DNA of 64,000 nucleotides from CAZLPZ01 sp964607245 (GTDB lineage: Bacteria; Pseudomonadota; Alphaproteobacteria; Micavibrionales; Micavibrionaceae), in the NCBI GenBank assembly GCA_964607245.1, contig CAZSIB010000006.1:1-64000 (forward strand). The letters are read 5' to 3'. Made by a program: the position numbers and the translations under genes. Positions 24,554 to 34,642 of this stretch are shown piece after piece. Positions within the stretch are counted from its first letter, which is position 1, and each line of letters begins with the position of its first letter. Under the pieces are notes generated by a model that saw only the letters and a list, made by a program, of their open reading frames with translations, did not search any database and was not told the origin of the DNA.

Positions 24554-27076
24554 TCAGTAGATTCCCCCTGTCCCGCTGCCGGTACCCATATCTTGTTCCG
24601 TGGGCGAGGCATCCGTGGGCGGTGTTGACCAGATCGAGTCGGGTTCTTTTTGGCGCGGAACATACGGCGCCGGATCCACATATTCCGTGTTCCCAATTTG
24701 GTTTTGGGTTTGGGATTCTGTGCCGCCATCCAAAATCGCGGTTTGCGTTGGTACAGCACCCGGATCTGTCCCCTCAAGATACGATTCCCAAATCGCGTGG
24801 GGATCGCCAAAATTTGCAGGTTTTCCGGTGCGCGCATCGACCATCACCTGGCGCAAACCTGGCGGCACACGGAACGGGACAGGCGGCTTGTCCTCGGTCG
24901 CGGCCATAATAAAGTCCCGGAAAATGGGCACCGTCATCGATCCGCCCGTTTCGCGGTCGCCCAAAGATTTCGGTTGATCAAACCCCACAAAAACGCCGGC
25001 GACAAGATCCGGGGTAAATCCCACAAACCAAACATCGCGCGAGTCGTTTGTGGTGCCGGTTTTTCCGGCAACCGGCCGCCCGATATCGGCGAGTTTCATG
25101 GCCGTACCGCGTTGAACGACCCCCTCTAAAATCGAGACCATTTGATAGGCGGTGCGCGGGTCTTCAATTTGTTCGCGGGGATCAGGCAGTTCCGGAGCGG
25201 GTTGTGCATCCCACCGAATACGCATCCCGCAATCCGGACAGGGCCGCGCATCGGCCCGAAAGACGGTGTGCCCGCGCCGATCCTGGATCCGGTCAATAAA
25301 ATGCGCATCGATCTTTTTCCCACCATTGACCAGCATCGCATAGGCGGTGGTTAATCGGATGAGTGTCGTTTCTGTCGACCCCAGCGCGTTTGCCAAATGG
25401 GGTTTCATATCGTCGTTAATGCCAAATTTATGCGCGTAGTCCACAATTTTATCCATGCCCAAGCGGTCCGCGAGGCGCACGGTCATGAGGTTACGTGATT
25501 TTTCAATCCCCACACGCAAGGTCGAGGGACCGTAATATTCGCCGCTATAATTCTTGGGCTGCCAAATGCGCCCCAGTGCGTCGGTATAGGTAATGGGGGC
25601 GTCAAGGACAAGCGACGACGGCGTGAACCCGTTATCAAGCGCGGCCAAGTAAATAAAGGGTTTAAAGGCCGATCCGGGTTGACGCCAGGCCTGAGTCACG
25701 CGATTAAATTCGCTTTCATCGAAATCCCATCCGCCTTGCATCGCCAAAACGCGACCCGTATGCGGATCAATGGCCACGAGTGCGCCTTCGATTTGTGGAA
25801 TCTGGCGCAAGCGATATTTTCCGTCGCTTTCATCATCGGGTTCGACAAAAATCACATCCCCGACAGCGACGATTTGATTGGGATGTGTGGGCTGTGCCGC
25901 TGTCCCCGGCGCGCGCGCCCAGGTCATCGTGTCAAACATCATCAGGCCTTTGGTGCCGTCCGCAAACCCCAAGCGCACGCGGTCATACCCAACATCACGG
26001 ACAAGAGCCAAACGCCAATTTTCAAGCATCCCCGGCGGAATTTTTGTCTTGCCCAAGGCCTCGGCCCAGTCGGGTGGAAGATTTTTCATCCGGCGATAGG
26101 GTCCCCGCCATCCTTGTTTCATATCGTAATTCATGAGTCCCTGGTGAAGGGCCCGCGCGGCTTTCGCCTGTAGATTCGGGTCAATGGTCGATCGTACCGA
26201 CAAGCCGCCGCGATAGAGCGCATCCGGTCCATAACGGGTTTCAAGTTCACGGCGAATCTCTTCCGCAAAATATGGCGCGCGCACCAAATCATCTTCGCGC
26301 GTGACCATGCGCAAGGGCGACGCCTTGGCCAGCACCGCCTGATCCGGCAAAATCGCGTTATCCTCGACCATGCGGTCAATCACCCAGTCGCGACGTTCAA
26401 GGGCAGCTTTCGCATTTCGCACGGGATGGTAATTATTGGGCGCCTTGGGCAGGGCGGCCAGATACGCGGCTTCCGGGATGGTCAGTTCATCAAGCGATTT
26501 ATTAAAATAAGAAAGCGCGGCCGCCGCAACGCCGTAATTCCCCGATCCTAAATAAATCTGGTTCAGATAAAGTTCAAGCAACCGGTCTTTGGAGAGCGCC
26601 TGTTCCAAACGAAAGGCCAAAATCGCTTCCTTAATTTTGCGGTGATAGGACAGTTCATTACTGAGTAAAAAGTTTTTGGCGACTTGTTGGGTGATGGTCG
26701 AGGCCCCTTTTGGCCGCCGCCCGGAACCCAAAGCCTTTAAGTTCGAAAATACCGCACGACTGATCGCGCGGTAATCCACCCCGTTATGCTGGTAAAAATT
26801 TTTATCTTCGGCGGCCAAAAAAGCTTTAATCACCAAAGACGGAATTTCCTCAATCGGCACAAAAACCCGGCGTTCGGTTGAAAATTCGGCCATCAAACGT
26901 CCATCCCCGGTGTGGACGCGGGTCACAACAGGGGGTTCATAGTCTTTGAGCGCGGAATAATCCGGTAAATCCCGGCCGACATAGGCCAGATACCAGAAAA
27001 CACCCGTGATTCCGGCAATCAGGACGATAAAGCCCAGCGACATCATCAACAGGAAAATCGACCAAAAATACCGCAT
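24554..27076 (-). CDS. mrcA: Penicillin-binding protein 1A (transglycosylase/transpeptidase)
   Basis: An 840-residue bifunctional class A PBP. One N-terminal membrane anchor (FLLMMSLGFIVLIAGITGV) is followed by the GT51 transglycosylase domain with its glutamate in AAEDKNFYQHNGVDY, then RRPKGASTITQQ, an OB-like insert, and the transpeptidase with SxxK in GSAFKPF and KTGT in AGKTGTTND. The C-terminal tail is Pro/Thr-rich. The start is ATG 27076; the TTG at 27091 is open but unlikely. It polymerises and cross-links peptidoglycan in the periplasm. It is translationally linked to the Mur ligase downstream. Confidence 0.96.
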   Translation of the reverse strand: MRYFWSIFLLMMSLGFIVLIAGITGVFWYLAYVGRDLPDYSALKDYEPPVVTRVHTGDGRLMAEFSTERRVFVPIEEIPSLVIKAFLAAEDKNFYQHNGVDYRAISRAVFSNLKALGSGRRPKGASTITQQVAKNFLLSNELSYHRKIKEAILAFRLEQALSKDRLLELYLNQIYLGSGNYGVAAAALSYFNKSLDELTIPEAAYLAALPKAPNNYHPVRNAKAALERRDWVIDRMVEDNAILPDQAVLAKASPLRMVTREDDLVRAPYFAEEIRRELETRYGPDALYRGGLSVRSTIDPNLQAKAARALHQGLMNYDMKQGWRGPYRRMKNLPPDWAEALGKTKIPPGMLENWRLALVRDVGYDRVRLGFADGTKGLMMFDTMTWARAPGTAAQPTHPNQIVAVGDVIFVEPDDESDGKYRLRQIPQIEGALVAIDPHTGRVLAMQGGWDFDESEFNRVTQAWRQPGSAFKPFIYLAALDNGFTPSSLVLDAPITYTDALGRIWQPKNYSGEYYGPSTLRVGIEKSRNLMTVRLADRLGMDKIVDYAHKFGINDDMKPHLANALGSTETTLIRLTTAYAMLVNGGKKIDAHFIDRIQDRRGHTVFRADARPCPDCGMRIRWDAQPAPELPDPREQIEDPRTAYQMVSILEGVVQRGTAMKLADIGRPVAGKTGTTNDSRDVWFVGFTPDLVAGVFVGFDQPKSLGDRETGGSMTVPIFRDFIMAATEDKPPVPFRVPPGLRQVMVDARTGKPANFGDPHAIWESYLEGTDPGAVPTQTAILDGGTESQTQNQIGNTEYVDPAPYVPRQKEPDSIWSTPPTDASPTEQDMGTGSGTGGIY

Positions 27077-27196
27077 ACCGCCCAAGATCAAGGTAAAAAG
27101 GGGAAAGGACTTAAGCCTAAGGATATGCCCGATTTAAGGCCAAAGGAAAAGCCCCCTTCGGTCGATTATTCAATATATACGATCTTATCCTGGGAT

Positions 27197-28381
27197 CTAC
27201 TGACGGATACGGCCTTTGGAGCCAACAACCACCCAGGCCCCGTTTTGTTGGATGATTTTTTGGACACGGCCGAGACCGTCCAACTCATCCCCAACCTGCA
27301 CACTCATCAATCCCGAACGGCCTCCTTGGGTGACATAGGCGCGACCTTGCGCCACGGCACGGAGACGGTAGGGCAACGGCGCTTCCTTACGCACGACAGG
27401 AGTTGACACAAAGGATGGCGCATCGTCGTCTTTTGGTTGCGCTTGCGCCGCCGATGGGAGAGATGGCGAAGAATCTTGCGTCACAGGCTGTTTTCTTTTC
27501 TCAAGGGCGGCCAGTCGATTCGATATCTCTTTTAATTGCGCGGCAATATCCCCCATTTGTCCCGATGGGGTCATCGTTGTAACCTTAGACTGTAACTCAG
27601 CAAGATCCGCTTCAAGTTTTTTTACACGGTCATCTGATCCAGCGCCGATTGTCGCGGTTGATTGAGAAGACATCGGAAGTCCAGTATCCGGCGTTTCTGC
27701 TGTTTGATCAGAAGGCGTTGATGATGTTGATGGTATCACCATCGGAATTTCCGCGACATTTGTTTCACCCGGATCCTGCTGAACAGGCGTGGCCTCTCCC
27801 ATGACGGCTTGTGTCGTTGTTTCTGGGGATGCCTGTAATTGAGGCATCGCGGCCGAATCGTCCGGTGCCGTGGGCGTAACCGCGACCTCTTCTGAAACAG
27901 GCGGGGCACCAATATCTGCGACATTCGTAGGTGGAGTTTGATCTGGACCCGCATCCGACCGCACCACATCGGATGCCGATTCGGTTGGTGTCCCGGCACC
28001 TGTTGTTTCCAGTGACGCAGCAGATAAGGCTCCATCAGAGGGGGCCGGCGTATTTACCGTTTCAACCGGAGCCGGATCCGCAGGCGTTTCCGCGGCGATT
28101 TGTTCCGCGCCAGCAGATTGGGCAGACGGCGGCGCCGAAAATTTAAAATACACAAATCCTAAAAAAGCCAAAACCCCAAGACCAATAATGATCAGATTCG
28201 ACGATCCCCCCTTCTTTTTGGGCGGTCGCGCATCATCGCCAGAATCGCTGGCCGTATCCGCATCGTCATCCCATGTTTCATCTTGTGAATCATCATAGGT
28301 CTCGTCATCCGCGCCGACCGTATCCAGATCGTCATCGACAAGCGTTTCGTCGTATTGGTCGTCGTCATTCCGTGCGTTCAT
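27197..28381 (-). CDS. icmG: IcmG/DotF-like inner-membrane protein of type IVB secretion
   Basis: A 394-residue protein with an acidic cytoplasmic N-terminus (~60 residues, many Asp), one membrane segment (NLIIIGLGVLAFLGFVYFKF, about 63-82), a long Pro/Thr-rich periplasmic linker, a short coiled coil (VKKLEADLAELQSKV) and a C-terminal domain ending VVVGSKGRIRQ. Sequence similarity to Legionella IcmG is weak by eye; the call rests on topology and on position directly after icmE, as in the Legionella order L-K-E-G. GGGAT lies before ATG 28381. Confidence 0.7.
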   Translation of the reverse strand: MNARNDDDQYDETLVDDDLDTVGADDETYDDSQDETWDDDADTASDSGDDARPPKKKGGSSNLIIIGLGVLAFLGFVYFKFSAPPSAQSAGAEQIAAETPADPAPVETVNTPAPSDGALSAASLETTGAGTPTESASDVVRSDAGPDQTPPTNVADIGAPPVSEEVAVTPTAPDDSAAMPQLQASPETTTQAVMGEATPVQQDPGETNVAEIPMVIPSTSSTPSDQTAETPDTGLPMSSQSTATIGAGSDDRVKKLEADLAELQSKVTTMTPSGQMGDIAAQLKEISNRLAALEKRKQPVTQDSSPSLPSAAQAQPKDDDAPSFVSTPVVRKEAPLPYRLRAVAQGRAYVTQGGRSGLMSVQVGDELDGLGRVQKIIQQNGAWVVVGSKGRIRQ

Positions 28382-28403
28382 TTTTTATCCCACAAATCGC
28401 GTA

Positions 28404-29831
28404 TTACTTGCCGCTCGCAGACGGTGCCGGGCCAACAGGCGCGGCCCCATACGGCATCATGCCATACGGCACCATCATGGAGGGGAACATCCCCGGCGCC
28501 CCCGACATCATTGACGCATAAGGATTGCTTGTATCTTGCTCTTCTCCCATCTGCGCCTGGATATCCCGCACCGAATCAGGGTCCAACACAGGCTGTGTGA
28601 ACAAAATGCCAATGGGCGTTCCGGCCGCAACCCGCAGCATGGGTTTCACCCCTTGATTACTATCCTTGACCGCATCGGAAATTCCATCGAAACTATCACC
28701 GATCCCTTGAGAAACCGCCTCAGAAAAATCCGGTTCGTCACTCGACGTTGTTGTACTGCTATCGCTTTGCGTCTGTGTTTGTTGCGTTTCCGCAAGGGCC
28801 TGTCCAACACCGGAAATGAAATCAGCCGCCGCAGGCAAGATATAGCGTTGAAAATATTTATGATCAATTTCAGTGATCACGCCCGGAAGAGTCGTCGCCG
28901 GATCAAGGACAATCGCCTGGATCGGGATTGTTTTTCCTTTTTTCGTGACGAGTTGGTTGAAATTAATCGTCAGATATTCGTCGGTTTCCTGGAAAGACCC
29001 GAGTAAACGTGCGCCAGAAAATTTTCCACTCGCCATCAAGGCCAAAACAGGCCCCGGCGCATCTGTATTCGCCTCAATTAACAACTGACCATATTCGACC
29101 GTTGCAGCCGGAACCAAAACTTTGGCGTCAGCCATGGTAGCCGGAGGAAGCGGCTCCCCATCAGGGCCAATGCGCTGACCCTCATTTCCGCCATTTCCTG
29201 TTTCAGGTTCAGAAGGCGGGTTATAGGATACCGAAATGGATGACGTGCCGCGCGGCTGACGAGATGACATCGCTGAATTGAGATAGCTACTCATCGTTTG
29301 AGCCAGTTGCTCGATGGCTTGGGCTTCGGCTTGTACCGCAGCCTGAGCCTGGGGAGATTGCGCCTGCTTGATCTGAAGTTCTTGCTGACGACGATATTCT
29401 TCTTGAATACGACGGAAACGTTCCGCCGGATCTTCCTGTTGTTCTTCAAGTTTTGTTTGAAGCTGTTGGCGCGAAGGGTCGATCGGGATCGGAACAACAC
29501 TTTCCCCCGTTTCTTTGGCTTGCTCAACAATCTGTTGATTATAATTTTCAAGCGCTTCACGGTATTCCGGCGTCGGTTCTTTTTGCGCGGGAAGCGAATT
29601 TGAATCAATAGGCGCTGCCGCAATTTGAGATTTTTGATCCTCGGTTTCTTTTCCACCGGTGAACATGATGATCCCGATGACCACCGCGACAAGACCGACA
29701 GCAACAATAATCACTTTGAACAAAGCCTTATTGTTATTTTTTGTCGCCTGATCCGACGAATCATCAAAACCAAGATCGGTGTCGAATTCTTCGTTGGGAT
29801 CGCCTTCAAATTCGTTATTCACGTCACTCAT
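28404..29831 (-). CDS. icmE: IcmE/DotG, VirB10-like core channel protein
   Basis: A 475-residue protein: acidic N-terminus, one membrane segment (VIIVAVGLVAVVIGIIMF), a Gln/Glu-rich helical linker, and a C-terminal VirB10/TrbI-like domain (VPAATVEYGQLLIEANTD, and LDPATTLPGVITEIDHKYFQRY in part). The C-terminus is rich in Met/Pro/Gly. IcmE spans the envelope as the central channel of the Dot/Icm apparatus. It lacks the hundreds of residues of repeats found in Legionella DotG. The start is ATG 29831, overlapping icmK by eight bases; the frame is open further upstream only because it overlaps icmK. Confidence 0.88.
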   Translation of the reverse strand: MSDVNNEFEGDPNEEFDTDLGFDDSSDQATKNNNKALFKVIIVAVGLVAVVIGIIMFTGGKETEDQKSQIAAAPIDSNSLPAQKEPTPEYREALENYNQQIVEQAKETGESVVPIPIDPSRQQLQTKLEEQQEDPAERFRRIQEEYRRQQELQIKQAQSPQAQAAVQAEAQAIEQLAQTMSSYLNSAMSSRQPRGTSSISVSYNPPSEPETGNGGNEGQRIGPDGEPLPPATMADAKVLVPAATVEYGQLLIEANTDAPGPVLALMASGKFSGARLLGSFQETDEYLTINFNQLVTKKGKTIPIQAIVLDPATTLPGVITEIDHKYFQRYILPAAADFISGVGQALAETQQTQTQSDSSTTTSSDEPDFSEAVSQGIGDSFDGISDAVKDSNQGVKPMLRVAAGTPIGILFTQPVLDPDSVRDIQAQMGEEQDTSNPYASMMSGAPGMFPSMMVPYGMMPYGAAPVGPAPSASGK

Positions 29832-30933
29832 CACTCGTTTCCTTTTTTTGCGCCAATGCCGCACGGACCATTTGCCCACGATCCGAGAGCAGCAATACCG
29901 GCGACATGTTTAATGAATAGACATTCATCCCGTCTGCAGATCGCACCGAATTACTCCATCCCGGTGATAAAAGGGTAAGGGGCGTCCGTAGATAGAGCGT
30001 CCCGTCAACTTCATAGGCCGAGGTCCGGCTGTCCACCCCGTCAACTGCCATACGCTGGGCCGTTGATGGGGGCACCCCCTCCATAATACGGGTGAGGGCC
30101 GTGCTACCTGCTGTTAAATTATTGCTTGCAGTATTGATGATTGGCGGCAAAGCCAAGGGCCCGCTTTCCGGCACGCGCAGATCTAACCGATACTGTACCA
30201 CTTCACGGTTGGTGCGTAAGGTAAAGGTTACTGGTGTGGCAAGGCCCACCAACCGAACGACCATATTACCATAGGCATATTCTGACATCGGAATAATCTG
30301 CATCAAGTTCGGATAGACCGGAAATTTCGAATCCGATGACCCATCCGCTGCCGATTTCACATCAAAATTCCCGGCCCACGTGACGTCCTTGATCGGCCAG
30401 GGTTGGCCCGTCACATCCAAGAAACTGACGGTTGTGACATGGCCCGTCGCGAGTTTAAAGGTGAGCGGCGTCGTCCCTGGATCCAAAGAAATCGTCGTAA
30501 AAGAAATTTCGGGCTTCGGGTAGGCCAAAGGCTCTTCAATCGCCTTTTGATTGATATCAATACGTTCAAACGCCTCGCGCAGTTCTGGCGGATCCATCGG
30601 CAACGTCGCGCGCATCATCGAATCAAAGGCCTTCCGGCGCATGGTCGCGGCGGCCTCTTCGGGCGAGACCACTGGCGCGGCGAGTTCCAACGCATCCGCA
30701 GAAATCGGGGAAATTTCCCCGTCCATACCCGAATCAGCAGGTTCGGCAGATTCCGTCTTTTTAGCAAGACCCGGGATCGCCTCACTCAAGCTTTCAAGAA
30801 GCGATGGCGCTTCGGCAGCAGGTGGCGTGGGGATTGATTCGGGCAAACCCGGGGCTTCTTGCGCAAGGGCATAAAGGCCTCCGCACATCGTTAAAAGCAC
30901 TGTAAAACAAAGCGTTTTATATATGTTCGTCAT
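29824..30933 (-). CDS. icmK: IcmK/DotH, outer-membrane core component
   Basis: A 369-residue protein with a signal peptide (CFTVLLTMCGGLYALA), a Pro/Ala-rich linker, and a conserved C-terminal half including PWPIKDVTWAGNF, YPNLMQIIPMSEYAYGNMVV and TLYLRTPLTLLSPGWSNS, which match the DotH/TraN family. DotH forms the outer-membrane ring with DotC and DotD. AAGGA precedes ATG 30933. It lies between icmL and icmE and overlaps icmE. Confidence 0.9.
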   Translation of the reverse strand: MTNIYKTLCFTVLLTMCGGLYALAQEAPGLPESIPTPPAAEAPSLLESLSEAIPGLAKKTESAEPADSGMDGEISPISADALELAAPVVSPEEAAATMRRKAFDSMMRATLPMDPPELREAFERIDINQKAIEEPLAYPKPEISFTTISLDPGTTPLTFKLATGHVTTVSFLDVTGQPWPIKDVTWAGNFDVKSAADGSSDSKFPVYPNLMQIIPMSEYAYGNMVVRLVGLATPVTFTLRTNREVVQYRLDLRVPESGPLALPPIINTASNNLTAGSTALTRIMEGVPPSTAQRMAVDGVDSRTSAYEVDGTLYLRTPLTLLSPGWSNSVRSADGMNVYSLNMSPVLLLSDRGQMVRAALAQKKETSDE

Positions 30934-31016
30934 TCGACCATTCCTTGAATCAGACGACCCCCGTAAGAACAGGATAGTCGGGCGTCTCTAATCCCGCAAC
31001 AAAAATATCCACAGAC

Positions 31017-31754
31017 TTATCCTCCCCTTGAGGAAGAGACCCATTGTTCAATCCCGACCCCATTCGGACTTTCAAGGCGCGGCACGCGCACAATCACCAT
31101 TTGGATCAGTAAATGATCGGTACGTTCGCCCCCGGCAGATTGATAATTCACAACGAGCGGCATTTGCACCATCCATTGATACCGCCCGGCCACAACCCCC
31201 TCGGACACCACAATCGGCGCGCTTTCTGGGGCCGATGTCACAACCTGTTGTTGCGCCTCCACCAATTGGATGATTCGCGCACGGTCCATGGCCTTGGTAA
31301 AACTATCCCACCCCGTCCGGGTAAAATTCCGGGATGATTCTTGTAACCGGCGGCGATAATCATGAAAACCAAAGGTCATGACTTCGGTCGCTGCCTGGGC
31401 AGCCCAGGAGGTGAGCGCCGGAGTACTTAAATTGGGTTCGCTTAAGGCCACAACAGGAACCAAACGCCCATCTTCGGTCGTTGCAAAATAGCGATTTTCA
31501 GGCTGATGGATATGGACGACATACAGCATAATCAGGATCAGCGCGCAGATCATCATCGCCTGCATGATCGCAATGCTTTGTAGGACACGATACCCATCGC
31601 GGTAGAATTCATTCCGAATCACGACAGCGCCCAGACCCTTCAGCGCCATACGCTCCGCATTTGATGCTGCTTTCGCATCGGTATCCGCAGAGGACGCCGC
31701 ACGCGACGCACCGCGCGGACGATCAGCAGAGGAGGAAGACGTTGGTCGGGCCAT
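31017..31754 (-). CDS. icmL: IcmL/DotI inner-membrane component
   Basis: A 245-residue protein with a Ser/Ala-rich N-terminus, one membrane segment (AIMQAMMICALILIMLYVV) and a periplasmic domain with the family blocks NRYFATTEDGRLVPVVALSEP (quoted in part), WAAQAATEVMTFGFHDYRRRL and LLIQMVIVRVPR. DotI forms VirB8-like periplasmic complexes. The start chosen is ATG 31754 (MARPTSS); a TTG at 31811 would add 19 residues. It is the first gene of the L-K-E-G run. Confidence 0.9.
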   Translation of the reverse strand: MARPTSSSSADRPRGASRAASSADTDAKAASNAERMALKGLGAVVIRNEFYRDGYRVLQSIAIMQAMMICALILIMLYVVHIHQPENRYFATTEDGRLVPVVALSEPNLSTPALTSWAAQAATEVMTFGFHDYRRRLQESSRNFTRTGWDSFTKAMDRARIIQLVEAQQQVVTSAPESAPIVVSEGVVAGRYQWMVQMPLVVNYQSAGGERTDHLLIQMVIVRVPRLESPNGVGIEQWVSSSRGG

Positions 31755-31967
31755 ATCAAAAAATCTTAAATCGATGGGTGTATCGCATGAATTTTGGACA
31801 ATTTCCCGCAAGATCTGCAGGAAAATAAAGAGGGGGACCCAGCGCCACCCCGATTCGGGCCGCGCCAGATTCGTCTAACTCTATCAAATATTTCGGCCCA
31901 AAACTACTCCCGTTTTATGGGGGCTCCGAGGCCGTGAAATATGTTTCGGGACCACGCCCCTTTATGA

Positions 31968-31973
31968 TATACT
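31968..31973 (+). promoter_or_regulatory. Probable -10 of the three-paralogue operon
   Basis: TATACT at 31968-31973 lies about 20 bases before the first possible start (GTG 31992) and about 80 before the ATG at 32052. A weak -35 lies around TTTCGG at 31945. The gap is divergent from icmL, so both operons may be controlled here. Confidence 0.35.
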
Positions 31974-31991
31974 TGAACCTCAAGAGGAAAG

Positions 31992-33353
31992 GTGACCCGC
32001 CTTTGCGCGGAAAGGCCATCCTTTGTTTTATTTTTCGCGAGTGTGACGTTTATGATGCGGTCATTGGGTTTCTTTTTTTTGCTGCTTCTTCTGGCTGTTT
32101 ATAGTCTGAACCCTTTTTCCACCCGTACCGCCTGGGCCTTCACCTGCGCCGCTTATACCGGTACATGCCAGGTTCAAACAGGTGCTGCTGATACTTGGTG
32201 GCAATCCAATCCTGACTTTAGTCAGCTTATGAAACAATTCATTCTCAATGATATCTATAAGGACAAAATCCTGGACGATTGGTGGAAGTCCAAATTTCGT
32301 CCGGCCCTCCAGGCCATGACCGCGCAACTCATCGGGGCGGATACCCATACGGCCGGGATGATTGGCGGGTTTTATGACGGGCTTTCCTTGAACCGTGCGC
32401 AACTGACAATGCAGGAACTTCAGGCAGACGCCTTAAAATCCTATACGCCCGGCGAAAACCTCTGCCGATTTGGGACCAGCGTGCGCTCGCTCTCGGCGTC
32501 TGAAGTCCGCGCGGTCAGTGCCCAAATGGCTCTCGCCGAAATTGGCCAGGCGCGACAACTGGGGACACGGGGCGGGCCGGCCGATGCGGGGGGTGATTCT
32601 GACCGCGCCACGCGCCTTGACCAATTTACCCGCATTTATTGCGACCCCGCGGATAACCAAGGGGCGCTTGACGGTATTTGTGGCGGCACATCGCCCAAAA
32701 CCAAGGGTGAACGGATGAATAAAGATATCAGCTTTATTCGCACACTGGCGGGGCCTAATACCCTGGATGTGGATTTTACAAACGCGCAATCAACGGCGGA
32801 TGAAGAAGACTTGATTGCCCTTGCCAGCAATTTATACGGTCATGATGTGTTACCGCGGTATAATGACATTATGCTCTCGGGCAAAGCCGGAAACGCCGAT
32901 AATAAAGTACAATATTTAAATCTGCGCCAAATGGTAGCCTTTCGAAATGTCGCGCAAAACAGCTTTAATGCAATGGCCGGAAAGCGCGCGCGGGGGACCG
33001 AAGGCGCGGCGGTTTTCTTGCGCAACGTTCTTGAAGAGCTGGGCATGACTAAAGACGAAGCCAAACGTTATCTGGACGGCAGTAATGGCGAACCCAGTTA
33101 TAACGCCCAGATGGAAATACTCACCAAAAAAATCTATCAAAACCCCAATTTCTATACGAATCTCATCGACAAGCCGGCCAACGTCGACCGGTCGATTGCC
33201 GCGATGAATGCGTTTTCGTTAATGCAGGACCGAGATGTTGCACAATCTTTTGCCCGTCAAGAAATGCTGCTCTCCCTTTTGTTAGAACTCAAAATCCGGC
33301 GCGAACAACGGGATGTCGAACGCCGCATGAAGCTGGTGGGATTGACAAAGTAA
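31992..33353 (+). CDS. Secreted tandem paralogue 1 (T4BSS-associated unknown)
   Basis: Up to 453 residues. The hydrophobic segment LGFFFLLLLLAVYSL reads as a signal peptide if translation starts at ATG 32052 or 32055; GTG 31992 has AGAGGAAAG upstream but gives a longer N-terminus. The family signatures are TAQLIGADTHTAGMIGGF, YTPGENLCRFGT, EELGMTKDEAKRYL and KIYQNPNFYTNLIDKPANV, all shared with the next two genes. Paired cysteines (CAAYTGTC and others) fit a periplasmic protein. No domain is recognised. It is divergent from icmL, so a role in the Dot/Icm apparatus or as its substrate is likely. Confidence 0.75.
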   Translation: MTRLCAERPSFVLFFASVTFMMRSLGFFFLLLLLAVYSLNPFSTRTAWAFTCAAYTGTCQVQTGAADTWWQSNPDFSQLMKQFILNDIYKDKILDDWWKSKFRPALQAMTAQLIGADTHTAGMIGGFYDGLSLNRAQLTMQELQADALKSYTPGENLCRFGTSVRSLSASEVRAVSAQMALAEIGQARQLGTRGGPADAGGDSDRATRLDQFTRIYCDPADNQGALDGICGGTSPKTKGERMNKDISFIRTLAGPNTLDVDFTNAQSTADEEDLIALASNLYGHDVLPRYNDIMLSGKAGNADNKVQYLNLRQMVAFRNVAQNSFNAMAGKRARGTEGAAVFLRNVLEELGMTKDEAKRYLDGSNGEPSYNAQMEILTKKIYQNPNFYTNLIDKPANVDRSIAAMNAFSLMQDRDVAQSFARQEMLLSLLLELKIRREQRDVERRMKLVGLTK

Positions 33354-33355
33354 TC

Positions 33356-34642
33356 ATGATCAAAAATTTCATCACTTTTTTCCTATTTGTTCTTTTGGCA
33401 TTATCGACACAAATTAAACCCGCGCGGGCATTTTGTACCTATGGCGTGGAACCTTGGTCATGTTTAAATTTTGTTGACATGGATCCGTGGTGGATGTCCC
33501 AGGACTTTACCCAAGCGCAAAAAGATTTTTTAACAAACGATTTTTATGAAGATAAAATGGTCAATGAATTGTGGAAAGACCATATTGAACCCGCCCTCAA
33601 GGCCATGACCGCGCAAATGATTGGCGCGCGCGTGCATACCACCGGCATGATCGGCGGATTTATCGACGGCCAATCCACGAATGACTATCAACTGGTGATG
33701 AAACGGCTGGAGGCCCAGGCCTTACGCGATTACACCCCCGGCGAGAACCTCTGCCGTTTTGGGACTGCGGTGCGGTCCGTGGCCGGATCGGCGGTGCGCA
33801 GTGACGCGGCGCTTTATGCGCTTGATGAAATGGCCGAGAATCGCCTCATGAACACGCGCGGTGGATCAACAGATGGCGGCGCGGGGATGGATTTTGATGC
33901 CCGATTTAATCAATTCGCGCGGATTTACTGCAACCCCGGGGATAATAACGGGTTCATGAAGCAACTGTGCTATCCCAAAGATGACGCGCCGTTAAGCAAA
34001 TCCGAACGCATGAACAAAGACATTGATATTGCGCGCACGCTGGATGCGCCGCAAACTTTGGACATCAATTTCACCGATGATAAAATCACCCCCGATGAAG
34101 AAGACATTGCGGCCCTTGCCAGCAACCTTTACGCCCATGATATTTTTGAAAAGGCCCCGCCCGCCTTGTTCGAGGCCACGCCGGGGGATGCCAACAAACC
34201 GACCTATCTGGATTTACGCCAGGTGGCAGCACTCCGCAGTGTCGCAACACATAGCTTTAATGCTCAGGCGGCTTCCCGCGCGCGCGGAACGGAAGGCGCG
34301 GCAATGTTCCTCCGCAACGTTCTTGAAGAACTGGGCATGACCAAAGACGAAGCCAAACGTTACTTGGACGGCAATAACGGCGAACCCAGTTACAACGCCC
34401 AGATGGAGATCCTCACCAAAAAAATCTATCAAAACCCGAATTTCTATACCAATTTGATTGATAAACCAGCAAACGTGAAACGGCAAATTGCGGCTATGAC
34501 GGCGTTTAATCTGGCCCAAGACCGCGATATGTACGAAAGTCTGGAACGCCAGGAAATGCTGCTCTCTCTTCTTCTGGAACTCGAAATCCGGCAAGAAATC
34601 GCCTTTATCAAAGAAGATAAAAACAGCACGGGGGCCAAATAA
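33356..34642 (+). CDS. Secreted tandem paralogue 2
   Basis: A 428-residue protein with a signal peptide (FFLFVLLALSTQIKPARA) and the same blocks as its neighbours: TAQMIGARVHTTGMIGGFIDGQS, YTPGENLCRFGT, EELGMTKDEAKRYL and KIYQNPNFYTNLIDKPANV. It is close to paralogue 1 throughout, including WWxxxxDFxQ near the N-terminus (WWMSQDFTQ). Its ATG follows the previous stop by two bases. Function unknown; the tandem array implies gene duplication, perhaps giving hetero-oligomers. Confidence 0.75.
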   Translation: MIKNFITFFLFVLLALSTQIKPARAFCTYGVEPWSCLNFVDMDPWWMSQDFTQAQKDFLTNDFYEDKMVNELWKDHIEPALKAMTAQMIGARVHTTGMIGGFIDGQSTNDYQLVMKRLEAQALRDYTPGENLCRFGTAVRSVAGSAVRSDAALYALDEMAENRLMNTRGGSTDGGAGMDFDARFNQFARIYCNPGDNNGFMKQLCYPKDDAPLSKSERMNKDIDIARTLDAPQTLDINFTDDKITPDEEDIAALASNLYAHDIFEKAPPALFEATPGDANKPTYLDLRQVAALRSVATHSFNAQAASRARGTEGAAMFLRNVLEELGMTKDEAKRYLDGNNGEPSYNAQMEILTKKIYQNPNFYTNLIDKPANVKRQIAAMTAFNLAQDRDMYESLERQEMLLSLLLELEIRQEIAFIKEDKNSTGAK

